DNA of 64,000 nucleotides from Haematococcus lacustris (GCA_030144725.1 JASKMD010000012.1:10569352-10633351); one strand, 5' to 3'; shown: positions 11,542 through 23,203, numbered from the stretch's first letter. The notes: generated from the sequence alone by a model not told the origin. Numbers and translations are program-made.

Positions 11542-11614
11542 TCTCCCATAGCTCAGCTGGTAGAGCGCACGACTGTTAATCGTAAGGTCATGGGTTCGAC
11601 CCCCATTGGGAGAG
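11542..11614 (+). tRNA. tRNA-Asn (anticodon GTT)
   Basis: A full cloverleaf can be drawn. The acceptor stem is tctccca/tgggaga (7 bp), the D arm gctc...gagc, and the anticodon loop ctGTTaa on a cacga/tcgta stem with one mismatch at the base. The T arm is atggg-ttcgacc-cccat, and the discriminator base is G at 11614. Internal A box (TAGCTCAGCTGG) and B box (GGTTCGACC) are intact; no intron. The only clear RNA gene in the window. Confidence 0.93.
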
Positions 11615-12018
11615 CAGTGAAGGCCCTACTCGGGCATGTGTATCTGGCATCTGTTGAGCCTAGTTAGTGTTGTATTTTGTGGCCTGACTGGCTGCTTTGC
11701 TCACTCCATGACTCACTCCATGGCAGCATGCACTAAAGAGGTGCACACAACTCTACCATGGGTTGATGCTTTGGTCACTATCTAAACCATGGTTGCCTAA
11801 TGTGAACCTAGCCACTGAACGTTACATGTGCACATTTTGCAAGTAATCATGTGACTTACAATCTGCGTCTGCAAGCCCCATTGCCAAAAGCATCTGCGAC
11901 CCCTGGCCTTGCTGGCAGCGCTAGGGCCTGCATGTCGGCCTCCCACCGCTCCTGCCATCAGCTCATACACACATTGCAAACGGCATCTGTGTCAGTTGGG
12001 AGCACGGGGAGCAGCAAC
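11615..12018. other. tRNA to G-repeat spacer with a dispersed repeat
   Basis: No gene seen. About 11880-12005 holds a member of a dispersed repeat also found at 18230-18385 and 20747-20885 (shared core CCACCGCTCCTGCCAT followed by TCAT.CACACA-type sequence). Confidence 0.5.
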
Positions 12019-12019
12019 A

Positions 12020-12456
12020 TGGGCGGGGGCGGGGGCGGGGGCGGGGGCGGGGGCGGGGGCGGGGGCGGGGGCGGGGGCGGGGGCGGGGGCGGGGGCGGGG
12101 GCGGGGGCGGGGGCGGGGGCGGGGGCGGGGGCGGGGGCGGGGGCGGGGGCGGGGGCGGGGGCGGGGGCGGGGGCGGGGGCGGGGGCGGGGGCGGGGGCGG
12201 GGGCGGGGGCGGGGGCGGGGGCGGGGGCGGGGGCGGGGGGCGGGGGCGGGGGCGGGGGCGGGGGCGGGGGCGGGGGCGGGGGGCGGGGGCGGGGGGCGGG
12301 GGCGGGGGCGGGGGCGGGGGCGGGGGCGGGGGCGGGGGCGGGGGCGGGGGCGGGGGCGGGGGCGGGGGCGGGGGCGGGGGCGGGGGCGGGGGCGGGGGCG
12401 GGGGCGGGGGCGGGGGCGGGGGCGGGGGCGGGGGCGGGGGCGGGGGCGGGGGCGGT
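12020..12456 (+). repeat. (GGGGGC)n array, about 73 units
   Basis: 437 bp of GGGGGC with three G6 slips around 12235-12300. It reads as Gly, Gly-Ala or Gly-Arg in the three forward frames and Pro-rich in reverse; these frames are products of the repeat. Strong G-quadruplex potential on the + strand. Confidence 0.97.
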
Positions 12457-14028
12457 TTGACCATGAGCTGTACTGCATGGGAAGCACACCACAGGGCGTT
12501 CCCACTACTCTCACCACCTGCCCCTTGCCTTCCCACCCTCTGTGGTATGCCACGTTCCAGGAGGAACACTAACTGTCCTATTCTTCAAGGCCAGTTACGC
12601 AGCTTGTGGGAGTCAGCTGCCCTGCACTGTCCTTTGGTCCCAGAGTTCTCTTCTCCTAGTTTGTTTCCCTCTTTTGCTTTACGTTCAGTTCAACTCTTCG
12701 GCTTTCTACCTTTGGAGGTTGGCTTGTATCCATCCAAGCCCTGCCTCTTCAGTGTAACAACTACTACTACCTGCTAGGCCAGCATCACCTGGACCGCCCT
12801 GGGCCCTCGGCTGCTGGCCACCCTGCTGCTGTCCAGCCTCTGGCACCTCACTCACACCCCTGCTAGGGGGATGCTGGCAAACCAGAGTCAACTACTCCTG
12901 TGACCTGCAAGCTGGGTCGCTGCACCCACACTGCTGGCTCCGACACCGTAGCTGGGAAGCTGCGGAGGCATAAGTTCTAGTCGATATGTAGTAGTACAGC
13001 ACAGGCTGATGCAGTGTAAACCGTGCGCTCGGTTGGTTGGGAGTGGTATGTGCCGCCAATTGTGCAGGCTCAATGTCGGGAATGCATGTATGCATGCTCA
13101 CAGTAATGACGCATGTGCTGGTTTTGAGGAGCAAGCAAGTGCTCTCTTCACAGACAGGACCTGCAAGTGTATTTCATTGCGAACTCGTGATAGAGTACTT
13201 GACACAGACAAGTGTATTTGATTGTGATGTTGTGCTAGTTTACTTGTAGGTAGTCGGCAATGGTGCACTGCGGATGTGGGAGGCTGAGGTGGACGTGCTC
13301 ATGCGAATGAGTAGGTGTACCAAACCAGTCAGAAAGATACTGACTATTGTCATGTGCTTAAAGAGGAGCATTACAAGAAAGAGCGACAAAAAGAAAGATG
13401 AAAAGAGAAGAAGAAGAAAAGAGAAGACTGCAACAAACAAGGTACCCCTCCCTCACACACCAACTCACAACCCCAATTCCTAGCCCCACACACAGCGGTC
13501 CAAACACCCCAAGGAAGTAAGGTCCACCCTAGCCCTACAACTCCTCCCCAGGACCCCCCACAAAACGATCCACACTTCCAATGGTGCTCATGCGAATGAG
13601 TAGGTATACCAAGTTAACTATAACAATGCAAGTATTGCCTTGTGAGATAAGTGCAATGGAGCCGACGAGGGGGACATTCCAGGCGTGAGAGCCAATGAAC
13701 CATGAAAATGACTGACGGATTACGGCCACGGTTCACGGTGTGATGAGCCAGCTACCCCCTTATCGTCTGCAGTCTCCCCAGCGTAAACTTGTGCTCACCA
13801 CATCGAAACGTCGCGATGCAGTCGCTTTCGCTCGTTGTCTCTACCAGCATTGGGAATCACGACTCGAGATGTCTCGGGGCCGCTGTCACGGCGGTTTGCG
13901 GTGTAGCATCGCGTTCACGGTGTTTCACGGTGTGAGACCCCACTGATGCGGTGATCCAGGTGACGCTTGCGCCTGCGGTCCCTCGCCGCTGCCACCACAA
14001 CATCACAGCGTAGCAGCGAAGCGTAGTG
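12457..14028. other. Intergenic region with short repeats
   Basis: No gene supported. 12690-12770 (GGAGGTTGGCTTGTATCCA) resembles 56695-56760, a dispersed repeat. A roughly 28-bp direct repeat (GTGCTCATGCGAATGAGTAGG) occurs at about 13297 and 13584. 13370-13440 is a purine-rich A/G stretch. 13860-14028 is homologous to the upstream region of the intact HSPA12 gene. Confidence 0.5.
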
Positions 14029-17000
14029 ATGCAGCCAGATGTGCAGCTCGCGCCGCGCTCGCTCATCGCCTCCTCAGATATCGGTTCACACGACTCGGGG
14101 TTCGCATTCGCTACCAAGACCCCTGCGGGGAAGCTGGCGTCCGTCAGGCTGCATGAGGGCTGGCCCGACTAGCCCGTACCTTACCGAAAGACCCGTTCCG
14201 CGCTGCTTTACAATGGCCGGTATGGGGTGAACAGTGTGTCGCGAGCTTCGTGCTAGGATGGGCTGGCCTTGCGCCTGCATCACGGGTTCCGTGAACCTTG
14301 CACCGGCGCCACGTCAGGCAGGACGCTCGCCGCGTCTGCTGCGCAGGTCGCCTGTCGCTTGGGGTTACACCGCTATTCGCAAGCTGTGCGCTCTGTGCGA
14401 TGAGGGTCAGGACATCAGCCAGTACCGTCTCGTCAAAGACTTCAAGCTGGCCCTTCATGACCCAAAGCATGCCGCAGAGCTCCAAGCCGTGGCCCCGGGC
14501 CTCACGCCCGAGACAGAAGGGTTATGGCGGTACATTGTGAAATACTGTTGCGGCTTGCATTGGTCGTTGACGTCGACATCTCTGATTTCCAGGTTATGGC
14601 TGACTTCCTGACCTTCTTATGCAAGTATGTCATTGAGCAGCTGGTGGAGGAGGTGGGCAGTGACGCAGCCCGCGTGAACAACATCCACTGGTGAGGCAAA
14701 ACTTGATGGTAGGGCTGCACTACAGGGGTAAGCAGGGTGTCTACCAGCCAGCCTGTGCTTTCCAGGCATTGCCACCTTTACCTCTCATGTTCCCTTTATG
14801 CCTGGCTCCTTGACGGTGACTTGATCGGCACTGCACAGTCCTGCCCCACATGTAGAGGAAGGATGACGGCAAACTGTCTTCATATGTCTATAACTCCCTC
14901 TCCCTTCCTTTCCCCATGTGCTGCCAGGTGCCTGACTGTGCCCGCCATGTGGACTGAGCGTGACAAGGCTGCTATGCGCACAGCTGCCCTGCGTGCTGGG
15001 CTCATCAAAAAGGCTGGCAGTGATGCCCTAACTATCATTCTGGAGCCAGAGGCAGCGGCAATGGATGCTCTGGACAAGCAAGAAACACCCTTGATGGCAG
15101 GTCAGGGGAGTTATGCACAGCACACGGCTGAGTTCACGCCACGGCCAAACATGTTGTTAGCCACTGGCCTCTTGTCCCTGGTTTCCCATCCTACCTGCTG
15201 CAAACACACGATGGTCACACCATGACATGCATGCTGCAAGCAAGCCTCCACCACTCGCCACCGCTACCTGGCTGCTGCAGGCATGTCGTTGATGGTGGTG
15301 GATGCGGGAGCGGGCACTGTAGATGTCACAATACACAACTGCCAGGCGCTGGACGGCCAGGTGGTGCTGTCAGAGGCGTCATGTCCTGATTGGGCGCTGT
15401 GTGGCAGCCTGTACGTGGACAAAGGGTTCAGGTGACTGCTGACCACTGCTCCGAGCAAGGTTTGGTGTGGTTATCTGACCACACCACCACACCTGTTTTG
15501 CAATGCTGTTTCTACGGGCAAACCGTTGCTGGTTCATGGCCTGAGCGATTGAGTTGACACAATGATCAGACTTCATCTGCCCTGTTCACCTAGTCACTGT
15601 CATGGACCAGCCAGGCCCATGAGGCACATCAGATGAGGCAACATCATATGCTGCTTGCAATGCAATAACCCTTGCTGCAATCGCCTTGAGGCCCTGGCAT
15701 TAGTCCGTACCTTCTCTAGCATCCTGCTGGCTACTAAGGCAAGCTTGTATATGCTGCCTGGCCAGCCTCTCACTCTGCCCACCCATTCCCATTATTACTC
15801 TGCCCACCTATTCTTACCCTGTCATGAGTTGGACTACCACGATGAACATGTGCCCTGCTTATCATTGTAGAGAGACGAGTCATCGCAGAGATGGGAATGT
15901 GACAACCCTCCTGCCTAGTGACAGCTGTGCACACTACCGGGCAGCCTTTGATGCATGGGTGGCCCAGCACCCCACTGGCCTGCAGCAACTCATGGACCCG
16001 TGAGTGAGTGGGGTCTGACTGAAGGCAAGACAAGCATGCAGCAGTGCATGGCCCAGCGCGTAAGCAAAGCCACCAGCTACCAATATGCCAGGACCCGGGT
16101 CCTCTGCCATCAGCATGCACCTGCGCTGCTCGTGTTTGCACATGCAGGTGGGAGGCAGTGAAGTACACCTTTTCCCGCGACCAACGCAACGACCTGGCTG
16201 TCAGCATGAGCCGGCTACGGCTGGGTGCAGACGACCTTAAGTCAAGCGAGACCTTCAGGTGCGACCTCTTCAATGCATGGTCCAGTGGTGCCGGCATTGT
16301 TACTGGCCAGTCAGGGTTGAGCCGGCCAGTTGCTGCTTGGCGCCCTCTGCCGCTGTCTGGACCCTGCTGGGCACACCTCAACCTGCAGGGTGCCGATCCC
16401 GTCCGAGCTGGTTGACCTGATGTCGGAAGAGCAGCGGGGCAGCCTTAAGCAGCAGCAGCATGGCCTGGACTCGAAGCTGGTGTTGAGCAGCTCAGTGATG
16501 CGACAGCTGTTCAAGGGCCCAGTGGACGATGCGTGCCGCCTGGCAGTCAGCCAGCTCATGGCAGCGAGGAGCGAAGGCAATGCCCGCCCCTGTTCTATGG
16601 TATGTGTGACAGCGGTGGTTTAGCTAATGTGTGGATCCATCGCACTCTCCCTGCCTTGACAGGTCACAATGAAGCAGGTACCCCATACCACAGGTACCCC
16701 ACAGGCACCGCAACACATCGAATGCAGAACAATCAATGCATACACAGCCAAGTTCATTAACGTCTCTGCAGCTGGGCGTGCAGGTGCTGCTGGTGGGTGA
16801 GTTTGCACGCAACCGCTACCTGCAAGCTCGGATGCGCGCCGCCGTGTTGGGCTCGGGGCTGGCTGAGCAGGTGGTGGTGCCTGATGCGCCCCATGTGGCA
16901 GTGCTGGCAGGTGAGCTTGACATTGGTTGAGGGCAGTGTTAGGAAGCAGTTAATGGTTAGGAGTGGAGTATCGGGCTGTGGATCCTGTGGTGACAGCTAT

Positions 17001-17330
17001 GACGAAGCTTGGCGAGTCAGATGTTTCAAGCCTGGTTATATGCCTTGCTTTGGTTGCACCATGGGGGCAGACAACTGATGACAGTCTATGTTTATATAAG
17101 ACTCACGTTTCGGCTTCGCATGCATCCGCATGTTTCATGAGACATCTGCGCCGCCATCTCGCTGTGACTCTGCTGTGCTTCCTGCTCATGTGTCCACCGT
17201 GCTTGATTCTCATGCTTCCGCTGTTCCTGCAGGTGCTGTGCTGTGTGGCTTGTATGCGACACGTCGCTGCCGCACAGGCCAAACCACTGTGGGAATGGTT
17301 GGCCGCTGACAGTGGTCTTTCCCGCGGACA
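14029..17330 (+). pseudogene. HSPA12-like Hsp70, copy 2 (disabled)
   Basis: Near full-length second copy of the gene at 46541-50303. Matching exons: 14029-14219, 14347-about 14517, 14593-14690, 14928-15100, 15281-15431, about 15925-16000, 16149-16259, 16389-16600, about 16781-16910, and exon-10-like sequence near 17230. Defects visible: an in-frame TAG at 14170-14172 where copy 3 has CAG; exon 2 donor GT changed to GA; loss of several residues in exon 6; the adenosine motif GGF changed to GEF; and the 3' end replaced by a copia fragment, so the last two exons are absent. Many exons remain open, so the decay is recent. Confidence 0.85.
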
Positions 17331-17375
17331 CCATTTTATGCAGGAGGAACTGATGGGGTGCCAGGATAGGGCGCT

Positions 17376-18640
17376 TGGAGACAGTCTGTGTCTCAGTCTT
17401 GCCTGGCCTGGGTGAAGGAGCAGCTGGCAACTACTTTTTAGAAGAGGGGTTCCTGGGCATGGAGATCAGCCGTGACTGTGCAGCTGGGCTGGTGTTGAGC
17501 CAGGAGCGATATGCTGCGTCTGTGGTAGATTGCTTCGGTTTAGCTAAGATCAAGCCCCGGAGTGTGCCGCTGAGCACATCATGAGCAGCTGGTCCGTGAG
17601 GGGGAGGTGCAGCCACACATGGGTGGGGCATAGCCATGCTGATGTGGTAATGCACCTAGCAGTTTGCACACGGCCTGATACTACTCAGGCTGTTGGTGTC
17701 TGTGCCAAGTATATGGCTGCACACACAGCGCAGCACTGGCATGCCTTGCGTGGTGTAATGCGTTGTGTGGCTGATAGCAAGGCTGGGGGACAGGGGTGTT
17801 TGGTGCAGCTGGGGGGCCGACAGGGTGTTGTGATGCCGATGATGCCGGTGACACAGCCCCCCGTAGCAGCACCACTGGCTATGTTTTCATGCTGCATGGG
17901 GGTGCTGTGTCCTTGTTCAGCCATCGCCAGCCTACTGTGGCTGTGAGCACCACTGAAACAGAGTGTATTGCCGCTTCTGCAGCTAGCAAGGAAGCCCTTT
18001 GGTTGCGCACTCTGTTGGCAGTGCTCGCTGTGGGCTCTGATGTGGTGCAGCCTGTCACCATCATGTGTGACAATGAGGCTGCCATCACCCTCATCAAGCA
18101 TCCCATAACCTCTGCCCAGTCCAAGCACATTAGTGTGCTTCATCATTTTGTGCGTAAGTGGGGCTGCCAACAGTATCTACCAACAGTATCAATCTTACAA
18201 CGGCATTTACACTTGCAGAATTATTGATTTGAAGCTGGCGTGTCTGCCATGAGGGGACCAGCCTGCCTTGCTCCAAGTGTCCTAGTGTAAGTGCCAGGGT
18301 CGCTGGCCTGCCACCGCTCCTGCCATAGACTCATCAACACAATGCAGCAGCACAATGGGAGCAGCAGTTCCAGCAGTTCCAGCAGCATTTTGTGCGTGAG
18401 CGGGCTGCTCGGGGTAAGGTGGTTTTCAGAATCTGCGAGGCCGATGTGGCTGATGGCATGACCAAGGCCCTGCCCCGTGCCAAGTTCGTGTGCATGGTGT
18501 AGCCTAATGCCTGAAGTGTCTCTGGCTTGTTCAGGCCCAAGTCTGTGTCTCTATGTGTGGGGGACAAGTGCCTGTCTCAGTGGGAGTGTTGGAGACAGTC
18601 TGTGTCTCAGTGATGTCAGCCAGGCCCTTCTAGTGGTTGC
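17376..18640 (+). mobile_element. Copia (Ty1-type) retrotransposon remnant, RT end and RNase H
   Basis: Fragments in several frames match the end of a copia polyprotein: EEGFLGMEISRD and LSQERYAASVVDCFGL (17430-17550), KYMAAHTAQHWHAL (17710-17750), then RNase H with SSTTGYVFMLHGGAVSLFSH, CIAASAASKEALWLR, IMCDNEAAITLIKHP and KHISVLHHFVR (17840-18155). It continues after a 230-bp insertion with RAARGKVVFRICEADVADGM and TKALPRAKF. Frameshifts and stops show it is dead. TGTTGGAGACAGTCTGTGTC at about 18585 follows a purine-rich stretch and may begin the 3' LTR; a matching TTGGAGACAGTCTGTGTCTC sits at 17376. Confidence 0.85.
18156..18385. repeat. 230-bp insertion in copia RNase H with a 12-bp duplication
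   Basis: CATTTTGTGCGT occurs at 18144-18155 and again at 18386-18397. Removing one copy plus the intervening 230 bp restores the copia HHFVR..RAARG frame. The insert carries the CCACCGCTCCTGCCATAGAC core also present near 11940 and 20823, so it is a member of a small dispersed repeat family. No clear pol III promoter or tail. Confidence 0.7.
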
Positions 18641-20575
18641 ACTTTGTCCATGAACTTAAGTGTGAGACCCTTCTTAGCTTTGATGATGTGGCTTACACCG
18701 CTTAAGCCGGCAGCCGTTAGGCTGCTAGGCCGCCCTCCCCCTCTAGGGGTTCGGGACTTTCTGTAACGCATTTCATAGCAAGGTGCACAAACAAAGGTGC
18801 ACATGGGCTCAACATGAAGTCATGCAAGTTCTCATTATTGTTCTGTAAAGACATGGCAAACTCCGGCTGCTCCCTGATGGAACTCGTGGCAGTGCACTCA
18901 AAGATGAAATGCATGGCGTCATCCACTACCCCCTCTGTGCATCTGGTGCATGTGCGATCAATGAAAGTTACCCCCTCAAACCGAGCCTTCTCCACCCCCA
19001 GACCGCTGTTGCCTAACCTGAACCTAGTCAAGCTCGTGCGAACTTCTGTAGAGAGCTGTCTGTTCAGTAGGTGTGGTGCCATGTGATTGATGCCAATGCC
19101 GTCCCCATGCTTGAACCATGCAGCATACGAGCATCTCTCCCGATGCACCGTCTCAGGCAGTCTAGGGTCTCCCTCAAACCCAACCCAACGCCTCCCCCAC
19201 CTCTCGAGCCACTTGACTTCCATAGCCTTGGTGCCTAGGACCATGTCCGGGCTCAGGGTAAACTCATCCCCCATCAGCTCTCTGGCGGCCAGCTGGAACT
19301 GAGCACTCCAGCTGGCCTGGCAACTCCTCCCTAATTCCACATCTGCCTTAATGACCCTCATTAACAGGTCACTGTGGGATAGTTTGGCAGTGTTCCAGAA
19401 CTTGCATGCAGCCCTAAACCAGTAAAGCTGGAGGGGCAGCTGCCCCAACTCATGCAGCACCATCAGCCCTGACACTGAGCTACGAACCCTGGCAGCAAAC
19501 CTGAGAAAGCTGAGCATGCGTGTTTGCACTGGGTTAGAGAGTTGCACACCATGCCCAAGGAAAGCAGTGCCCCAAACCTGGCTGCCATACAGCCCTAAGG
19601 GGAGCACGAACGCTCTGACACAGGGCAAAAGGATCATGCAGCACCCCATACTCTCTAGCACGGTTGCATGCTTGGCGCATGGCGAGGAACATGCCAGCCC
19701 TCATATGAGTGGCAGCAAAAGCAGGGGTGGCGCTGGGATTAAAATGCATGCCTAAGTACTTGAACTCTCTCACCACAGGCAGGTTCTCATGCTTGTACCC
19801 AATGCAAGGTGCTGCAGTTTGTGAGTTGCCATTGAAAACCATCACCTTTGACTTGCCCACATTGACTGTAAGGTGTTTCCTATCTGCAAAGCCTTGTAGC
19901 TGGCAGACCAACCGCTGCAGCCCGTGGGGCGAGGTGCTCACCAGGGTCAGGTCATCAGCATACATGAAGTGGGTGACAGGTGTGCCTTGCACCCTCACAG
20001 CATCAACAGGGCCTAGGAACTCCTTACTAATGTCGTGAACATAGAGAGCAAACAGGAGTGGGCTGATGGGGCAGCCTTGCTTGACACCTTGGTCAGGAGT
20101 CACAGGGGGGGTGCGGTGGGGGCCATCTATCAGCACATAGTTGTCATCCCTATACAGACCCTCCAGGCAGGCAAGCAAGGGCTGTGGCAGCTTGATCCCA
20201 ACCCGCAAGTGCTCCCACAATTGTTGTCGAGGTATGTGGTCATAGGCCTGTTTGAAGTCAATGAAGGCAGTGAAGAGCTTGCGGTGCTTGGCATCTGCGC
20301 TAGCCTTTTGAGCGTGGACAAGATGGCGCAGAATGAACATGGGTTGCATGGTGCTGCGTCCCGGGATGAACCCAAACTGCTCAGCTGGCAGCACTTTGTG
20401 CGTCATGCACCAGGCAGTCAGCACGTGCCGCAAGACGTTAGCATACAGGCGGTACAACACACTACTCACAGCAAGCATTCTGTACTTGTTGGGGTCTGTG
20501 GGGTCTGTGTCCTTGAAGAGGGGGCTGATTCTAGCTACCTTCTTAGCTTTGGCTTTGGTTAGAGTTCTTCACTGT
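18640..20575 (-). mobile_element. LINE fragment: reverse transcriptase and C-terminal zinc-knuckle region
   Basis: Read on the minus strand. RT begins near 20555 (KKVARISPLFKDTDP) and shows PAEQFGFIPGRSTMQP, FTAFIDFKQAYDHIPRQ, QGVKQGCPISPLLFALYVHD and the catalytic block FMYADDLTLV, then FKYLGMHFNPS. A one-base frameshift near 19610 moves the reading into the downstream frame (LPLGLYGSQVWGTAFLGHG). That frame runs to about 18717 and contains the C-terminal motif RTCTRCTEGVVDDAMHFIFE. An upstream stop and the loss of endonuclease sequence before 20575 show 5' truncation, usual for LINE copies. The 3' end is not resolved. Confidence 0.9.
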
Positions 20576-21162
20576 CGTGTTTGGAGTGCTCGCTGTAAGG
20601 TTTAGGGTTTCGCTTGCTACAGGTGTGTTCTACAGGTGTGTTCTATGTTTAATGCTCGCTCCAACCTTGCTCCTTTACCAACGACTTTCCTGGTAGCAGC
20701 AGACAGTCACGGCTGGCATATACACCGGCGGGACATGTTTACAACTGACGTGTGTGCCATGAGGGGGACAAGCCTGCATTGCTCCTATTGTCCTAGTGCA
20801 AGTGCCAGGGTCCTGCACGTTGGCCTGCCACCGCTCCTGCCATAGACCCATCCACACAATGCAATCTGTGTCGATGTGCAGCATCTGTGTCGATAGGAAC
20901 CACGCGGTTCATCCACCATCAGGTCAGGGCGTTGAGCTGCGCCAACCCACACAGATAGCTTGCTAAGATTATAGCAGCAGGTCGGTCCATAGATAGAAGC
21001 AACCCCACCACCAAAGGACCTGTCTCTGTGGTGAGGCCCTACAGAGCAGCCCTGCAGCACATGTGATAAAATGATGACAAGGCTCTGGGTTTGCTCCATC
21101 TCGATGGCCTGATAGACAATATAGAGAGCCTATCTGGTCCCTGGCCTAATTGGTAACTGTGC
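20576..21162. other. Spacer with a dispersed repeat copy
   Basis: No gene seen. 20747-20885 is another copy of the CCACCGCTCCTGCCATAGAC family and ends in two GCATCTGTGTCGAT-like repeats. Confidence 0.5.
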
Positions 21163-22540
21163 GCGGGGCGGGGCGGGGCGGGGCGGGGCGGGGCGGGGCG
21201 GGGCGGGGCGGGGCGGGGCGGGGCGGGGCGGGGCGGGGCGGGGCGGGGCGGGGCGGGGCGGGGCGGGGCGGGGCGGGGCGGGGCGGGGCGGGGCGGGGCG
21301 GGGCGGGGCGGGGCGGGGCGGGGCGGGGCGGGGCGGGGCGGGGCGGGGCGGGGCGGGGCGGGGCGGGGCGGGGCGGGGCGGGGCGGGGCGGGGCGGGGCG
21401 GGGCGGGGCGGGGCGGGGCGGGGCGGGGCGGGGCGGGGCGGGGCGGGGCGGGGCGGGGCGGGGCGGGGCGGGGCGGGGCGGGGCGGGGCGGGGCGGGGCG
21501 GGGCGGGGCGGGGCGGGGCGGGGCGGGGCGGGGCGGGGCGGGGCGGGGCGGGGCGGGGCGGGGCGGGGCGGGGCGGGGCGGGGCGGGGCGGGGCGGGGCG
21601 GGGCGGGGCGGGGCGGGGCGGGGCGGGGCGGGGCGGGGCGGGGCGGGGCGGGGCGGGGCGGGGCGGGGCGGGGCGGGGCGGGGCGGGGCGGGGCGGGGCG
21701 GGGCGGGGCGGGGCGGGGCGGGGCGGGGCGGGGCGGGGCGGGGCGGGGCGGGGCGGGGCGGGGCGGGGCGGGGCGGGGCGGGGCGGGGCGGGGCGGGGCG
21801 GGGCGGGGCGGGGCGGGGCGGGGCGGGGCGGGGCGGGGCGGGGCGGGGCGGGGCGGGGCGGGGCGGGGCGGGGCGGGGCGGGGCGGGGCGGGGCGGGGCG
21901 GGGCGGGGCGGGGCGGGGCGGGGCGGGGCGGGGCGGGGCGGGGCGGGGCGGGGCGGGGCGGGGCGGGGCGGGGCGGGGCGGGGCGGGGCGGGGCGGGGCG
22001 GGGCGGGGCGGGGCGGGGCGGGGCGGGGCGGGGCGGGGCGGGGCGGGGCGGGGCGGGGCGGGGCGGGGCGGGGCGGGGCGGGGCGGGGCGGGGCGGGGCG
22101 GGGCGGGGCGGGGCGGGGCGGGGCGGGGCGGGGCGGGGCGGGGCGGGGCGGGGCGGGGCGGGGCGGGGCGGGGCGGGGCGGGGCGGGGCGGGGCGGGGCG
22201 GGGCGGGGCGGGGCGGGGCGGGGCGGGGCGGGGCGGGGCGGGGCGGGGCGGGGCGGGGCGGGGCGGGGCGGGGCGGGGCGGGGCGGGGCGGGGCGGGGCG
22301 GGGCGGGGCGGGGCGGGGCGGGGCGGGGCGGGGCGGGGCGGGGCGGGGCGGGGCGGGGCGGGGCGGGGCGGGGCGGGGCGGGGCGGGGCGGGGCGGGGCG
22401 GGGCGGGGCGGGGCGGGGCGGGGCGGGGCGGGGCGGGGCGGGGCGGGGCGGGGCGGGGCGGGGCGGGGCGGGGCGGGGCGGGGCGGGGCGGGGCGGGGCG
22501 GGGCGGGGCGGGGCGGGGCGGGGCGGGGCGGGGCGGGGGC
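21163..22540 (+). repeat. Perfect (GGGGC)n array, about 276 units
   Basis: 1.38 kb of GGGGC without a visible interruption, bounded by unique sequence (TTGGTAACTGTGC on the left, ACTCCACATCACATTTTAGG on the right). Long frames of Gly-Arg-Gly-Gly-Ala or Pro-Ala-Pro-Pro-Arg type are products of the repeat. Very strong G-quadruplex and C-rich i-motif potential. Confidence 0.98.
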
Positions 22541-23203
22541 ACTCCACATCACATTTTAGGGTGTGCTGCCACGGGGTCCATCGAGGGTTAGCCGGTACAC
22601 TTAAGAATTATCCGGAACAACAATGATGACTTGCATGCCTTCATTTTGAGCCGATGTTCGCACCCAGCCCTGAAGTGCATTGCAGAAAGGAGAGGTATGT
22701 AGTGGCGCCTCTCGCAGCTGCACTGATGGCCTGGTCCACCTCCTTGCACCACAACTGCTTCGTGATAGGACGGTTGATGATGGTTAATTTTGCGACAAAT
22801 ATGTTGACGCTGCTGGCTGACGCTCCCTGCTGCCGGCTGCTGCCTCGGCGGCGGAGCCCCTAGTTGCTTTCTGGTCACATGCAGCATCTATCTTACAACG
22901 ACGAAGTCACAACCTAATGGTGCGGATTGACACAGCTCACATTTCTGCATGGTTGCAATGCAATGCATGCATGAACTCCCCATGCTCGAGTCCAGCAAAC
23001 CAGCCCCTCAGCTACTGAACCACATACGCAGCCGATGCAACCACAACCAACATAAGCCTGCATAACCGACACACAAACCCGCACCCACTGATGCTAGTAC
23101 GCAGCTTACCATTGCTGAGAGCGTGTCCTGGGAATAGTATGTATACAGTGCATGTGGGCATAAATGCAACGAGATTCCTGCCTGGCCCAAGCTTCAACAG
23201 TGC
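22541..23203. other. 3' flank of the NRAMP gene
   Basis: No gene seen. It probably includes the NRAMP 3' UTR on its right side. Confidence 0.5.

Noticed and set aside
11851..12777. Poly-Gly/Gly-Ala/Pro frames over the GGGGGC array
   Set aside because: Repeat product on both strands; flanking residues show no conserved protein.
14029..17330. HSPA12 copy 2 as a working gene
   Set aside because: In-frame TAG in exon 1, lost exon 2 donor and missing terminal exons.
18144..18397. An introner or spliceosomal intron in the copia RNase H (GTAAGT follows the first HHFVR)
   Set aside because: No acceptor AG is placed so that splicing restores the frame; the 12-bp direct flanks fit an insertion better.
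21039..22559. Open frames of about 470-500 codons on both strands (Pro-Ala-Pro-Pro-Arg or Gly-Arg-Gly-Gly-Ala)
   Set aside because: They are translations of the perfect GGGGC repeat, open in every frame because the unit has no stop; no domain or start context.
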